Below, piece after piece: positions 17,804 to 27,846 of a stretch of DNA of 64,000 nt. The translations under genes were made by a program, and so were the position numbers. A model generated the notes under the pieces. That model ran no database searches and was not told the origin of the DNA. It was given only the letters and a program-made list of their open reading frames with translations. Source of the stretch: Geothrix fermentans DSM 14018 (GTDB taxonomy: Bacteria > Acidobacteriota > Holophagae > Holophagales > Holophagaceae); contig NZ_KE386810.1 of the NCBI RefSeq assembly GCF_000428885.1, positions 62,001 through 126,000 of the forward strand, given 5' to 3'. Numbering within the stretch: position 1 is the first letter of the stretch; every line of letters starts with the position of its first letter.

Positions 17804-19012
17804 CTATCTAGTCAGGAACCTCGGCCGATAGGGCTCCCCGACCCAGTACACGAGCTCCAGCATCTCCTCCACATCCCACAGCAGCACCTGGGCGCGGGCG
17901 CCGGGATGCAGGTGGCCGAGGTCGTCGCGGCGGAGGCTGCGGGCGGGATGCAGGGTGAGCGCCGTGAAGGCCTCCTCGAAGGTCATGCGCAGCTGGAGGC
18001 AGCCCAGGCGGAGGATCGTGAGCGGATCCACGCAGGGACAGGAGCCGGGGTTGAAGTCCGTGGCCAGGGCCACGCGGCAGCCGGCCTCGATCATCTTGCG
18101 GGCCGGGGCCCAGTCGCGCATGCCGAGGAAGAGCGTGGTGGCCGGCAGCAGCACGGGGGTCACATCGGCGGCGGCCATGGCCTTCATGCCCGCCTCGCTG
18201 CAGAACATGAGATGGTCGGCGCTGGCGGCGCCCAGCTCCGCGGCCAGCTCGGCGCCGCCGGTCCAGGAGAGCTCATCGGCATGGACCCGGGGGATGAGGC
18301 CCAGGCGCTTCCCGGCCCCGAGGATGCGGCGTCCCTGTTCGGCGGTGTAGACGCCGGTCTCCACGAACACATCGCAGAAGCGCGCCACGCCGGGATGGCG
18401 TTTTACCAGTTCCGGCAGCCAGTCCTCGGCCACGGCGCAGGCGTTGGCCTCGGCGTCGCCGCCGAACTCCGGAGCTAGGTCGTGAGCGGGCAGCAGGGTG
18501 ACGTCCAGGCTCCAGCCCCGCTGCTGCAGCTCCGCATAGGCGGCCGTGAGCCGGGACTCCGCCTCCAGCTCCAGGCCGTAGCCGGTCTTGCATTCCAGGT
18601 GGACGACGCCGCGCTCGCGGAAGGCCCTCAGGCGCTCCTCGCCGGAGGCCACCAGGTCATGGACCGTGGCCCCGCGGGTGGCGCGCACGGTCTCCCGGAT
18701 GCCACCGCCCTCGGCGGCGATCTGCTGGTAGGTGGCGCCGTGGAGCCGGCGGTTGAATTCGCCCGAGCGGTTGCCCCCGAAGAGCAGGTGGGTGTGCGGG
18801 TCCACGAAGCCTGGCGTGGCCCAGGCGCCGCCGCCATCCACCTTCGGGGCGTCCGCCCAGGCCGCGGGAAGGTCCTCCTTCCGGCCCAGCCAGGCCACCC
18901 GGCCGCCCTCCAGGGCCAGGGCCGCGTCGGGGATGCGGTCCACCGCCCAGGCCCGGGCGGGATCGGGGGTGAGCAGGCCCCGGAGGTTCACGAGCACGCG
19001 GCGGTCCGACAT
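17804..19012 (-). CDS. hutI: Imidazolonepropionase
   Basis: A 402-residue amidohydrolase converting imidazolone-propionate to formimino-glutamate in histidine breakdown. Key features are GFVDPHTHLLFGGNR (metal His73 and His75), the substrate stretch CKTGYGLELEAE, metal-binding HADELSW, SADHLMF, and TDFNPGSCPCVDP near the C-terminus. The ATG at 19012 has only a weak ribosome site. No other hut gene is in the window. It is divergent from the macroglobulin operon. Confidence 0.93.
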   Translation of the reverse strand: MSDRRVLVNLRGLLTPDPARAWAVDRIPDAALALEGGRVAWLGRKEDLPAAWADAPKVDGGGAWATPGFVDPHTHLLFGGNRSGEFNRRLHGATYQQIAAEGGGIRETVRATRGATVHDLVASGEERLRAFRERGVVHLECKTGYGLELEAESRLTAAYAELQQRGWSLDVTLLPAHDLAPEFGGDAEANACAVAEDWLPELVKRHPGVARFCDVFVETGVYTAEQGRRILGAGKRLGLIPRVHADELSWTGGAELAAELGAASADHLMFCSEAGMKAMAAADVTPVLLPATTLFLGMRDWAPARKMIEAGCRVALATDFNPGSCPCVDPLTILRLGCLQLRMTFEEAFTALTLHPARSLRRDDLGHLHPGARAQVLLWDVEEMLELVYWVGEPYRPRFLTR

Positions 19013-19050
19013 CCGTCCAGTCTGCCAGCAAAAAAATCCCAGGAGGTCCC

Positions 19051-19078
19051 TTGCGCCGTGACCTCGGCTTGATAGGAT
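19051..19078 (+). promoter_or_regulatory. Possible promoter of the macroglobulin operon
   Basis: TTGCGC (19051-19056) and TAGGAT (19073-19078) are separated by 16 bases and lie 21 bases before the GTG at 19100, with GGAGG at 19090-19094. The match to a sigma-70 promoter is only fair. Confidence 0.35.
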
Positions 19079-19099
19079 CGCTCGACACCGGAGGTTCCA

Positions 19100-21277
19100 G
19101 TGCGGGGCAGGGGGCGTGGCATGAGGCGACTCGCGCAGAGTCTGTGTGTGCTTGGAGCGGTGCTGGCTCCCGCGGCGGCCGAGGAGGCCGTGCCGGCCTG
19201 GGCCCGGGAATACGCCGCCCAGTGGTCCACCTACCGCACGGACGCGCGGGGCCAGCGGAACTGGCAGGCCATCCCCTTCGCCCAGATGACCCAGGGCGAG
19301 CAGTGGGAGCAGTTCATGGAGCACCTCAAGCAGGGCGGGAAGGCCCGGCGCGCGGCCCTCGCCTTCCTCGGGCAGCGGACGCCCTCGGTCTGGGCCGCGG
19401 AGGGCCTGAAGACCGGCGATCCGGAGGTGGCCCTCGCCCTGTACCGCCTCGGCTTCCGTCAATCCGGAGCGGATCCGCTGGCCTACCTCGGGTCGCCGGA
19501 TCGCGTGGACCGCCCCTGGACCCACGGCCTGGGCCTGCATCTGGACAAGACCGGCTGGCGGTTCCAGTGGATTCCCAGCCCTGCACTCTTCACGCAGGGC
19601 GGGTCCGCGGCGCTGCCAAAGGGGCTGGGCCAGGCCGCCCAGCCCGGGGTGATCATCCACCTGAAGCAGCTGCGCCCGGGCCTCGAGAAGCTGGTGGCCC
19701 TCGGCGGAGGGACCAGCCCCGAGGTGCGGGGCATCCTGCCGGCGCTGGCCCAGGGCGGCCGCCTCGGCTTCACGGCGCGCCACCTGGAACCCTGGCTGAA
19801 GAAGGCCTCGCCGGCCCTGGAACCCCTGGCGAACCGCGAAGCCTGGGTGTTGCATTACGGGTCCGCCCGGCCCGGGGCCGAGGACCTCCAGGGCACGCTG
19901 GTCTTCATCCCCGGGGACCTGCCGGCGCGCACCCAGTTGACCATGGCGCTGCTGCGCCTGAACCCCTCCAGCTCCGGGGCCCGGTCCCGCGTGGTGAAGT
20001 GGACAGGCCCTGGCGGATCGACGGAAGTCCAGCAGCTGCGCGGCTCCGGTGGCGTCTTCCACCTGATCCAGATGGCCGAGGGCACCTGGATCAGCGACCG
20101 CGAGGCTCCGCTCCGCGCCCTTCTGTTCCCCGGTCCCGTGCCCACGCTGGGGGAGCGGCCGGAATGGGCCCGCGTGGCCCTGTCGGCCACGGCGCCCGAC
20201 ACGGAGCTCTCCTTCTGGCTGGCGCCGCGCATCGGCGCGGGCGCCGCCTTCGAGGCCCAGGCCCTCCGCCGCCGGCAGGCGAACGCGCAGCAGGGCACCT
20301 GGCCCAACCCCTTCGTGGCCAAGGCCGCGCCCCGCACGGGGGCCCTGGCGGTCTCCCTCGGGGCCGGGCCCACGGAGAAACTGGTGGAGGCGATCCTCCG
20401 GGTGGATGACGCCGCCGACTTCCGGGCGCCGCAGATGCCGGAGTTCGCCAATGGCGGCCAGGCTTTGAGCCCGGATCAGTTGAAGGCCTACCGGGATGCG
20501 CTGGCAGAAACCCAGGAGCGCCAGCGTCAGCGGACGGCCCTGCGCCAGGACGCCCAGGCCCTCCAGGCCTGCCTCGACCTCCGGGGCGCGGCGTTCTTCT
20601 GGAACGGCTGGGTGACGGCGCCCCCGCTGACGGGGGCGGAGAAGGCGGCCCTGACGGAGCTGGGCAAGCTGCGGCGGGAGGATCCCTGGCGGGCCATGCG
20701 CCTCCAGCAGGAAGGCAAGGTGACCGCCTTCGGAGGCTTCGGCGAGCCCGGCATGGCCCCGAGCCTGGCCCTGGCCCTCCCCCTGCAAACCGCCCGGCGG
20801 ACGCAGGCCGAGAACCTCATGAAGAAGGTGCTGCCGAGGCTCTTCAAGGGCCAGAACCAGAAGCAGGCTTCCGGTTCCGCGGAGCTGCACCGCATCCTCA
20901 CGGCCCAGGCCTTCCGGCCCGCCTGGACCCTGGTGGCCGACACGCTGGTGCTGGGCACGGACGAGGGCGCGGTGAAGGCCGTCGCCGCCGGCCTGCAGGG
21001 GCAGGCGCCCACCCTGGCGGACAGTGAATCCCGGGCCTGGGCCCGCATGGAAGTGGACGGGGCCAGGGCCTCCGCCGAGCTGGAGAACCTGCTGCTGGCC
21101 TTCCTCCGCAGCCGCAGCGGCGGCGGGTGGTGGATCGGGGAAGCCTCGAGCCAGGATGATGCGGCGGCGGAGCTGGCGGCCAGCCTCGGCCCCTTCCTGG
21201 GCGCCCTGAAGGCCCTGGGACCCGTGCGCATCGAGTGGAACTGGACCGCGGCGGGCCTGGAGGGGCGCCCCCGATGA
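19100..21277 (+). CDS. Exported protein of the macroglobulin operon (YfaA/DUF2138-like position)
   Basis: A 725-residue protein. GTG at 19100 sits six bases after GGAGG; ATG 19121 is the alternative. The signal peptide ([20 protein letters not shown]) sends it to the periplasm. The body has no catalytic motif I recognise; it is rich in Trp-containing segments such as [12 protein letters not shown] and ends near [12 protein letters not shown]. It is the first gene of the operon and overlaps the next by four bases. In E. coli the yfa operon contains a DUF2138 protein (YfaA) beside the macroglobulin YfaS, and this gene takes that place; the family match itself is inference from context, not from a motif. 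Confidence 0.72.
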   Translation: MRGRGRGMRRLAQSLCVLGAVLAPAAAEEAVPAWAREYAAQWSTYRTDARGQRNWQAIPFAQMTQGEQWEQFMEHLKQGGKARRAALAFLGQRTPSVWAAEGLKTGDPEVALALYRLGFRQSGADPLAYLGSPDRVDRPWTHGLGLHLDKTGWRFQWIPSPALFTQGGSAALPKGLGQAAQPGVIIHLKQLRPGLEKLVALGGGTSPEVRGILPALAQGGRLGFTARHLEPWLKKASPALEPLANREAWVLHYGSARPGAEDLQGTLVFIPGDLPARTQLTMALLRLNPSSSGARSRVVKWTGPGGSTEVQQLRGSGGVFHLIQMAEGTWISDREAPLRALLFPGPVPTLGERPEWARVALSATAPDTELSFWLAPRIGAGAAFEAQALRRRQANAQQGTWPNPFVAKAAPRTGALAVSLGAGPTEKLVEAILRVDDAADFRAPQMPEFANGGQALSPDQLKAYRDALAETQERQRQRTALRQDAQALQACLDLRGAAFFWNGWVTAPPLTGAEKAALTELGKLRREDPWRAMRLQQEGKVTAFGGFGEPGMAPSLALALPLQTARRTQAENLMKKVLPRLFKGQNQKQASGSAELHRILTAQAFRPAWTLVADTLVLGTDEGAVKAVAAGLQGQAPTLADSESRAWARMEVDGARASAELENLLLAFLRSRSGGGWWIGEASSQDDAAAELAASLGPFLGALKALGPVRIEWNWTAAGLEGRPR

Positions 21278-22224
21278 CGCCGATCAGGCCCCTGTCCGTG
21301 GCCCTCGCCGCGGGGATCGCGGTCTTCCTGGCCCTGGCCCCGGTGCGCCACCGGGCGTTCGTGGAGACCGATCCCTCCAATCCCATCGCGAGGATCCGCC
21401 TGGAGAGCCGGTCCCTGCTGGGCCTGCGCCGGCCCGCCTGGGGGGCCGGCGTGGACGGGGCGGCGGCCTGGGGCGACAGCCGGAGCGGGTTCTTCCTCCG
21501 GACCGCTGGCCCCTCCCAGGCCCACATCCACGCCTGGCCTGGATTCAGACAGTCTTTGTCCATTCCAGGGACTGATGGGAGCGCGGATGCCCTCCTGGAC
21601 GAGGGCGACCGCCAGGCCTTCCGGGACTGGTTCGTGGCGATCCTGGAGCAGCAGGTGGAGGCGCCGAGCCCCGCCTGGGAGCCCGCTCAGCGGGACTGCG
21701 CCGGCCTGCTGCGCTTCGCCTTCCGGGAGGCCCTGGCGGTCCACACCGCGGACTGGAGGCTGCGCGTGGCCTTCTCGGATGGCGCCCCGGGGCAGGATCC
21801 CTCGCCAGCCTTCGCGACGGCCTGGCGACGGGGCTTCCCCACCCCGGAAGGTCCCCGCCCCTTCGCCAAGGGGGCCTTTCTCCGGCAGCTCTCCTGCTTG
21901 CCGCTGGGGCGCGACCTGGCCCTGGCCAAGCCGGGGGACCTGCTCTTCTTCGCCCGGGGCGGGGCCCGCGCCCAGCCCGACCACGCCATGGCCTTCGTGC
22001 GACCCGATGTGGACGGCGCCCCCGTGCTGCTCTACCACACCGGTCCCGAGGGCAGCGGCAGCTCCCGGAAGCCCGGTGAAGTCCGCCGGGCGCGCCTCGA
22101 CGACTTGATGCACCACCCTGATCCCGATTTCCGACCCCTGCCCGAGAACCCCGCGTTCCTGGGCCTCTTCCGCTGGCGGGTGCTGGCGGAGGCGGCCTCC
22201 GAACCTCTCCCTCCCAGGTCCTGA
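21274..22224 (+). CDS. DUF1175 family exported protein (YfaT-like)
   Basis: A 316-residue protein beginning with an N-terminal hydrophobic signal or anchor ([18 protein letters not shown]). The conserved core matches the DUF1175 pattern: [42 protein letters not shown], then DHAMAFVR and LLYHTGPEG. The Cys in RDCAGLLRF and the His in PDHAMAFV have the spacing and order of an NlpC/P60-like cysteine hydrolase site, so a cell-wall or amide hydrolase role is possible. It starts in the ATGA overlap with the first gene and ends one base before the macroglobulin start. Confidence 0.82.
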   Translation: MTPIRPLSVALAAGIAVFLALAPVRHRAFVETDPSNPIARIRLESRSLLGLRRPAWGAGVDGAAAWGDSRSGFFLRTAGPSQAHIHAWPGFRQSLSIPGTDGSADALLDEGDRQAFRDWFVAILEQQVEAPSPAWEPAQRDCAGLLRFAFREALAVHTADWRLRVAFSDGAPGQDPSPAFATAWRRGFPTPEGPRPFAKGAFLRQLSCLPLGRDLALAKPGDLLFFARGGARAQPDHAMAFVRPDVDGAPVLLYHTGPEGSGSSRKPGEVRRARLDDLMHHPDPDFRPLPENPAFLGLFRWRVLAEAASEPLPPRS

Positions 22225-22225
22225 C

Positions 22226-25200
22226 ATGCGCTGGTTCCGCCCGATCCTCACCCTGCTGCTGCCCGCGATCCTGCTCATGCCCACCACGGGCACGGCCCAG
22301 AAGCGCAGCCCCGAGGCCCCTTGGCGGGAGGGCGGATGGACCGGCGCCTTCGCCAACCTGAGGCCCACGCTGCCCGGGAAGCCGGGGCAGCTGGAGGCGG
22401 CGGGACCCATCCCGGCCGAGGCGCGCATCCGCATCTACCGGGTCGAGGATCCGGAGTCCCTGCTGAAGAAGGTCCTGGCGGACCGGAGCCGCTCCGTGGC
22501 CGAAGGCGGGCGCGGCGTCCAGGATCCCCTCGACCTGCTGCGCGAGGCCGTCCTCTGGGGCGGGCGGCGGGCCTTCGTCACGGTCCACCGCACGGCCACC
22601 CAGGGCCTCCGCGACGCGGCCAAGCAGACGGACCGCCTGCGCTCGGCGCGCACCTCGCCGGACCGGGTCCGCGAAGGCGCCGCCCTGCCCATCGAAGGCC
22701 AGCCGGGGATCACCTTCATCACCGAGCTCGTACCCCGCGTCGCAGAGGACATCGCCGGAAAGAAGGGACGCCCGGAAGATGAGTCCGGGGACGAGGGCTT
22801 CCTCAGCCGGGTGGATCTGCCCGCCCAGGCCGCGGGCCTCTATCTGGTGGAGGTGCTGCGCGGCAGCGATGCGGCCTACGTGCCGTGGCTCGTCACGGAC
22901 CTGGCCCTGCTGTCCGAGCAGGACGGCTCGCGCCTCCGCGTGCGCGCCGTGGATGCGCGGGACGGCTCGGCCAGGGCCGCCGTGTCGGGCCAGATCCTCG
23001 AGGGTCCCAAGGCCCAGCCCCTGGCCTTCGACGGCGCCGGAACCGCCGAAGCCGCCGCCACGCCCGGGGTGCGCCGGGTGGTGGTGGCCCGCGCCGGGGC
23101 GAGCTTCGCCCTGCTGGCCAGCGAGGGGCAGGGCTCCGCAGCGGTGCGCCAGCGCCTCTACGCCTTCACGGAGCGGCCCCTCTACCGGCCGGGCCAGGAG
23201 GTCTTCGCCAAGGCCATCCTCCGTCGGGTGGAGGATGGCGAGAATCGCGTGGCGGGCGGAGCGGCGGCCCTCCCCTTCACGGTGCTCGATCCCGAGGACA
23301 CCAAGGTGACGGAGGGACAGGCGAAGCTGATGAGCGCCGAGACCGGCACCTACGCCGCCCAGTTCACCCTGCCGGGCGCGGGCCGGCTGGGCCTCTACCG
23401 CCTCGTGTTCCAGGGGCCCCAGGGGCCGGGCCAGGCCGAGTTCAAGGTGGAGCAGTTCGTGAAGCCCGCCTTCGAGGTGAAGGTCACGGCCGCCAAGGCC
23501 AAGGTGGGCCTGGGTGACCTGCTGGCCTTCCATGCCAATGCCCGCTATTTCTACGGTGCCGCCGTGCGCGGGGCCAAGGCGGACTGGTTCCTCTACAAGG
23601 TCGTGCCGCCCAAGGCCCGGTGGATCTGGGACGACGAGGACGCCGGCCCCGCGCCCGAGCTCATGGAGAGCGGCCAGCTGGAGCTGGATGAGGAAGGCCA
23701 GGCGGACCTGCCCACCTTCAAGGCCGAGAGCGACGGTCTCTGGCGCATGGTGGTGAAGGTGGCCGATGCCTCGGGCCAGCGGAACAGCGGCCAGGCCCAG
23801 GTGCGGGCCGCCGCCGGCGACCTGGTGCTGATGATCGCCTCGGACCGGCAGGTGGCCCTGCCCGGGAAGCCCTTCCAGGTGACGGCCCGGGCCCTGGACT
23901 TGGATGGCAAGGAGGTGCCGGGGGTGGCCATCGCCCTGCGCGCCGCCCGCATCGTGGCGCAGAAGGACTCCGCCTACTGGTGGTCCCGTCCCAATGCCTT
24001 GAAGCCTGGCGAGACCGTGGCCTCGGCCCAGGGCCCCCAGGCCATGCTGAGCATTCCCGAGGGCGGCGCCTTCCTGCTGGTGGCCGAGGCCCGCGATTCG
24101 AAGGGCCGCCCCGTGACCGCCCAGCGGCAGATCACTGTGGCCGCCGAAGGCACGCCGCTCCCCGCCGTGCCGGACCTCCGTGCCGCCGCCGACAAGCCCG
24201 AGTACCAGCCCGGCGACACCGCCCGGGTCCTCGTGCAGCTCCCCCGGCCCCGGCTGACTCTGCACTGGGCCCTGGAGCACGAGGACCTCGGCCGGCACCA
24301 GAGCCGGGTCGTCCAGGGCACCACGGCCCTGATCGAGATCCCCGTCACCGCCGCCATGCAGCCCAATGTCTGGGCCGTGTTCGAGATCGTGAGCGAAGGC
24401 CGCCGCCAGATGGTGGAAGTGCCGCTCCGCGTGCCGAAGCGGGACCGGAGGCTGTCGGTGGCCGTCTTCACCGACAAGGACCGCTACCAGCCCGGCCAGC
24501 CCATGAAGGTGTCCGTGGAGGTGAAGGACGCTTCCGGGAAGCCCTCTGCCGCGGACCTCAGTGTGGGCGTGGTGGACGAAGCCATCTATGCCCTGAGCCA
24601 GGAGCTGAGCCCCGATCCCGTGCGCTTCTTCCATCCCACGCGCCGCCATGGCGTGCTGCGGTCGGGCTCCACGGACTGGAGCTTCCACGACCTGCTGCGC
24701 CGGCAGCGTCCCGTGTGGAGTCTCAAGCAGACGAAGCGCGGTGACTTCAAGGCCGATGACGACGACAAGGTACGCCAGAACTTCAAGGACACCGCCCACT
24801 GGGCGCCCTTCGTGGCCGCGGGCCGGGATGGGCGGGCCAGCGTGGACCTGGTGCTGCCGGACAACCTGACGGCCTGGCGGGCCACGGCCACGGCGATCAC
24901 CTCCGACACCAAGGTGGGCGTGGGGCGGGCCTCGAAGCCGGCTTCCAAGCCCCTGCAGGTGGCGCTCACCCTTCCGCGCACGCTCAGCGTGGGCGAGGAG
25001 GCCCGGGCCATCGCCCTGGTACGGAACCTCTCGGGCCAGCCCATCCAGGGGAAGATCCGGCTGGAGGTCCAGAACGGGCGCTTCTCGGGGGCGCCCGAAG
25101 GCACCTTCTCGCTCCAGGACCAGGGCGAGTACCGCTTCGCCCTGCCGCTCTTCTCGGACAAGACCGGGCCACTGACGGTCACGGCCCGGGTGGAGGGCGG

Positions 25201-26983
25201 GGGCCTGAAGGATGCGGAGCGGCAGCGCGTCGTGGTGCAGGACCAGTTGGTGCCCGCCTCCCTGTCCGGCTCCATCCTGCTGGACGGCGGGAGCCAGACG
25301 GTCACGATCCCGGCACCTCCCTCCGCCAAGGGCGAGGCGGCCCTGGTGCTCACGCCCGTGGGCAACCTGGAGCACCTGGCGGCGCCCTCGCTGCCCTACC
25401 TCATCGGCTACCCCTACGGGTGTGTGGAGCAGACGCTGTCCAGCTTCGTGCCCAACCTGCTGGTGGCGGACCTGGTGAAGCAGGGCGCCATGCCGGATCT
25501 GGACTGGAAGCAGCTCACGAACCTGGACCGCAACATCCGGGACGGCGTGTTCAAGGTCTACGGCTACCAGATGACCAACGGCGGCTGGGGCTGGTACGCG
25601 CCCAACGACTTCGGGCTGGAGGCCAATCCCCACACCACCGGCTACGCCATCCAGAGCTTCGCCACCATGAAGCGCCTCGGCTACGCGGTGGACGAGGGGG
25701 TCTACCGTCGGGGCCGCATGGCCGCCCTGAGCCTCTTCCAGCAGGTGGCTCGGCAGGCGGACCAGGCGACGGCGGTCCAGCGCCAGCGGAACAGCCACGG
25801 CCAGACCGCCGATCCCCAGGCGGATGCGGCCTTCCTGCTGACCTCCCTGGCCCAGACCGGCGAGCCCATCGCAGGTCTGGTGGACAGCGCCGCGGACAAG
25901 GTGCTGCGGGGCCAGTGGTCCGGCGATCACGTGCTGGCCCTGGTGGCCCTGGCCGCCGCCCAGGCGAAGCATCCCAAGGCGGCGCCCCTGGCCGAGCGCC
26001 TGGAGCAGCGGGCGGTGGTGAAGGGCGGCCTGGCCCGCTGGGAGGGCCGCCGCGAGGCCTGGTGGGGTTACGCCTCCGGCGACGTGGTGCCCACGGTGAT
26101 GGCACTGAAAGCCCTCTCCCTGGCGCGGCCGCGCTCGCCCCTGATCCGCCAGGGCGAGACCTTCCTGGCCTCGGAGTACCGCGGCTACGGCTGGTATTCC
26201 ACCTGGAGCACCAGCCAGATCGTGGACCTGCTGCCCTACCTCCTGAAGACCCGCAAGCTGGACTGGGGAGCCCTCTCGATCCAGGCCTCGGTGCAGGGGG
26301 GCCCCACCTGGGACTTCAAGGAACGGCCCCAGGCCCGCCGCTGGAACGCCCGGGAGGCCCGGGCCGGCACCTTCGCCATGGCTGAGCCGAGGCCCGTGAC
26401 CGTGAGCGCCAGCGGCCGGGGGCTGCTCGTGTGGACCTACGCCTACCAGGTGCCCGGCAGTGCCGCGGGCGTGCCCAAGGGCGACGCGTCCACGGCGCTG
26501 CGCATGTCCGTGACCCGCGACCTGTGGCGCCTGCGGACGCCCCAGCAGACCGGCCACGCCAGCCAGGGCTGGGTCCGCCAGCCCTGGACCGGCACGCTGA
26601 AGGCGGGCGAGGAGGCCTGGATGCAGGTGTCCTTCCGTACGGACCGCGACGCGGACTACGTGATGCTGGAGGTGCCCATCCCCGGCGGTCTCAACCCCAC
26701 CGTGAAGCTCGAGGGCTTCGTGCTGGAAGGGAAGGCCTTCACCGAGGAAGGCGCCTCGGACCGCTGGGTGAAGCCGCGGATCGAGGTGCACTCCGACAAG
26801 GTGACGTTCCTGTTCCCCCACACCTGGAGCTGGGATACGCAGACCGTCCGGATCCTCCTGCGGGCCGGCATGGCGGGCCACTACCGGCTCAGGCCGGCGA
26901 AGCTGAGCCTCATGTCGAACGAAGGCCAGTGGGTCACCAGCGACGGACTGGACCTGAAGGTGGTGGATGGAGGTGCGCGATGA
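22226..26983 (+). CDS. Bacterial alpha-2-macroglobulin with CxEQ thioester motif
   Basis: A 1585-residue periplasmic protein; YfaS of E. coli is of similar size. It has a Sec signal peptide (residues 1-24) and no lipobox. Macroglobulin-type domains follow; a hallmark is RPLYRPGQEVFAKAILR near residue 325 and again DRYQPGQPMKVSVEVKDASG near 752. The thioester site is YPYGCVEQTLSSF, with Cys1066 and Gln1069, at the start of the helical thioester domain (TNGGWGWYAP follows). The bait region is probably within about residues 800-860, which contains QTKRGDFKADDDDK. Such proteins trap proteases covalently. It lies in the centre of a seven-gene overlapping operon. Confidence 0.93.
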   Translation: MRWFRPILTLLLPAILLMPTTGTAQKRSPEAPWREGGWTGAFANLRPTLPGKPGQLEAAGPIPAEARIRIYRVEDPESLLKKVLADRSRSVAEGGRGVQDPLDLLREAVLWGGRRAFVTVHRTATQGLRDAAKQTDRLRSARTSPDRVREGAALPIEGQPGITFITELVPRVAEDIAGKKGRPEDESGDEGFLSRVDLPAQAAGLYLVEVLRGSDAAYVPWLVTDLALLSEQDGSRLRVRAVDARDGSARAAVSGQILEGPKAQPLAFDGAGTAEAAATPGVRRVVVARAGASFALLASEGQGSAAVRQRLYAFTERPLYRPGQEVFAKAILRRVEDGENRVAGGAAALPFTVLDPEDTKVTEGQAKLMSAETGTYAAQFTLPGAGRLGLYRLVFQGPQGPGQAEFKVEQFVKPAFEVKVTAAKAKVGLGDLLAFHANARYFYGAAVRGAKADWFLYKVVPPKARWIWDDEDAGPAPELMESGQLELDEEGQADLPTFKAESDGLWRMVVKVADASGQRNSGQAQVRAAAGDLVLMIASDRQVALPGKPFQVTARALDLDGKEVPGVAIALRAARIVAQKDSAYWWSRPNALKPGETVASAQGPQAMLSIPEGGAFLLVAEARDSKGRPVTAQRQITVAAEGTPLPAVPDLRAAADKPEYQPGDTARVLVQLPRPRLTLHWALEHEDLGRHQSRVVQGTTALIEIPVTAAMQPNVWAVFEIVSEGRRQMVEVPLRVPKRDRRLSVAVFTDKDRYQPGQPMKVSVEVKDASGKPSAADLSVGVVDEAIYALSQELSPDPVRFFHPTRRHGVLRSGSTDWSFHDLLRRQRPVWSLKQTKRGDFKADDDDKVRQNFKDTAHWAPFVAAGRDGRASVDLVLPDNLTAWRATATAITSDTKVGVGRASKPASKPLQVALTLPRTLSVGEEARAIALVRNLSGQPIQGKIRLEVQNGRFSGAPEGTFSLQDQGEYRFALPLFSDKTGPLTVTARVEGGGLKDAERQRVVVQDQLVPASLSGSILLDGGSQTVTIPAPPSAKGEAALVLTPVGNLEHLAAPSLPYLIGYPYGCVEQTLSSFVPNLLVADLVKQGAMPDLDWKQLTNLDRNIRDGVFKVYGYQMTNGGWGWYAPNDFGLEANPHTTGYAIQSFATMKRLGYAVDEGVYRRGRMAALSLFQQVARQADQATAVQRQRNSHGQTADPQADAAFLLTSLAQTGEPIAGLVDSAADKVLRGQWSGDHVLALVALAAAQAKHPKAAPLAERLEQRAVVKGGLARWEGRREAWWGYASGDVVPTVMALKALSLARPRSPLIRQGETFLASEYRGYGWYSTWSTSQIVDLLPYLLKTRKLDWGALSIQASVQGGPTWDFKERPQARRWNAREARAGTFAMAEPRPVTVSASGRGLLVWTYAYQVPGSAAGVPKGDASTALRMSVTRDLWRLRTPQQTGHASQGWVRQPWTGTLKAGEEAWMQVSFRTDRDADYVMLEVPIPGGLNPTVKLEGFVLEGKAFTEEGASDRWVKPRIEVHSDKVTFLFPHTWSWDTQTVRILLRAGMAGHYRLRPAKLSLMSNEGQWVTSDGLDLKVVDGGAR

Positions 26984-27846
26984 GGTCCGTGCTGATCCTG
27001 TCCCTCCTGGTGTCCGCCTCCTTCCTGGCGGCCCAGAAGCCCCGAGCGGCCACCCCGCCGGCGGCCGCCTACGCGCCCGACCTCAAGCAGTGGCGCCTGG
27101 AGGTGTCGCCGGCCCTGGGGGGCTGGTCCGGCGACCGCACGGTGGCGCTCAAGGTGAAGCTGGTGGATCCCAGGGACCCGAATCCTCCCAGGGACGAGCC
27201 CCAGCCGCGCTTCTACGATGGAGAGGACGAGGGAGAGGAAGGGGACGGCGGGATGCCGGCCGAGGACACCCGCACCGCCGACCAGCTGCGCCGGGAGCGG
27301 CTGGCGCGGGAGGCGGAGGCTGCCCGCAACGCCTGGCGCTCCCGCACGCTGCTGGTGTGGCTCAACGGCGCCTCCATGCGCTGGCAGACCAGCGTGGGTA
27401 CCACCTTGAACATGGAGCTCACCGCCCAGAACGGCGAGAACCGGCTGGAGATCCTGGAGCCGGACTCGGGCCTGAAGGTGGTGCGGAGCTGGTGGGTGTC
27501 CACCACCCGCACGCGGCTCCGGGTGGTGAGCATCCAGGCCAACGACGAGTACGTCAGCGGCAGCCTCCAGGTGCAGGAACCGGACGGGGCCCTGGCGCAG
27601 GGCGGACGCCGCACGCCCTCGGGCGGCATGCTGCGCTGGTCCGGCGAGTACACCCACGACACGCCGCCCCCGGGCACCTACGCGCTGAAGTGGACCGGCG
27701 GCTGGCGGGGAGGCCGTCCCGCCCGCATCCACGTGGAGGCCGTGCTCGACGGGGGCACGGACCAGGAGCGGCGCTGGACCTGGGAGCGCCTCATCCTGCC
27801 GGGCTCGGGCCCTGTCATGCTGGGGACCTTCGATGTGGAACCCTAG
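26980..27846 (+). CDS. Exported protein of the macroglobulin operon (YfaP/DUF2135-like)
   Basis: A 288-residue protein whose ATG overlaps the macroglobulin stop (ATGA). The signal peptide is MRSVLILSLLVSASFLAAQK. A charged acidic and then helical segment spans about residues 80-118 (DGEDEGEEGDGGMPAEDTR, LRRERLAREAEAARN), followed by a beta-rich region with WLNGASMRWQTSVGTTLNME and TRTRLRVVSIQAN and a C-terminal domain ending WERLILPGSGPVMLGTFD. The order and the closing segment fit the DUF2135 family (YfaP) that accompanies YfaS. It overlaps the next gene by 14 bases. Confidence 0.78.
   Translation: MRSVLILSLLVSASFLAAQKPRAATPPAAAYAPDLKQWRLEVSPALGGWSGDRTVALKVKLVDPRDPNPPRDEPQPRFYDGEDEGEEGDGGMPAEDTRTADQLRRERLAREAEAARNAWRSRTLLVWLNGASMRWQTSVGTTLNMELTAQNGENRLEILEPDSGLKVVRSWWVSTTRTRLRVVSIQANDEYVSGSLQVQEPDGALAQGGRRTPSGGMLRWSGEYTHDTPPPGTYALKWTGGWRGGRPARIHVEAVLDGGTDQERRWTWERLILPGSGPVMLGTFDVEP

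Noticed and set aside
21545-26881. A 1778-residue open frame antisense to the macroglobulin gene
   Set aside because: It mirrors the codon bias of the real gene, has no signal peptide or motif, and overlaps several clear genes.
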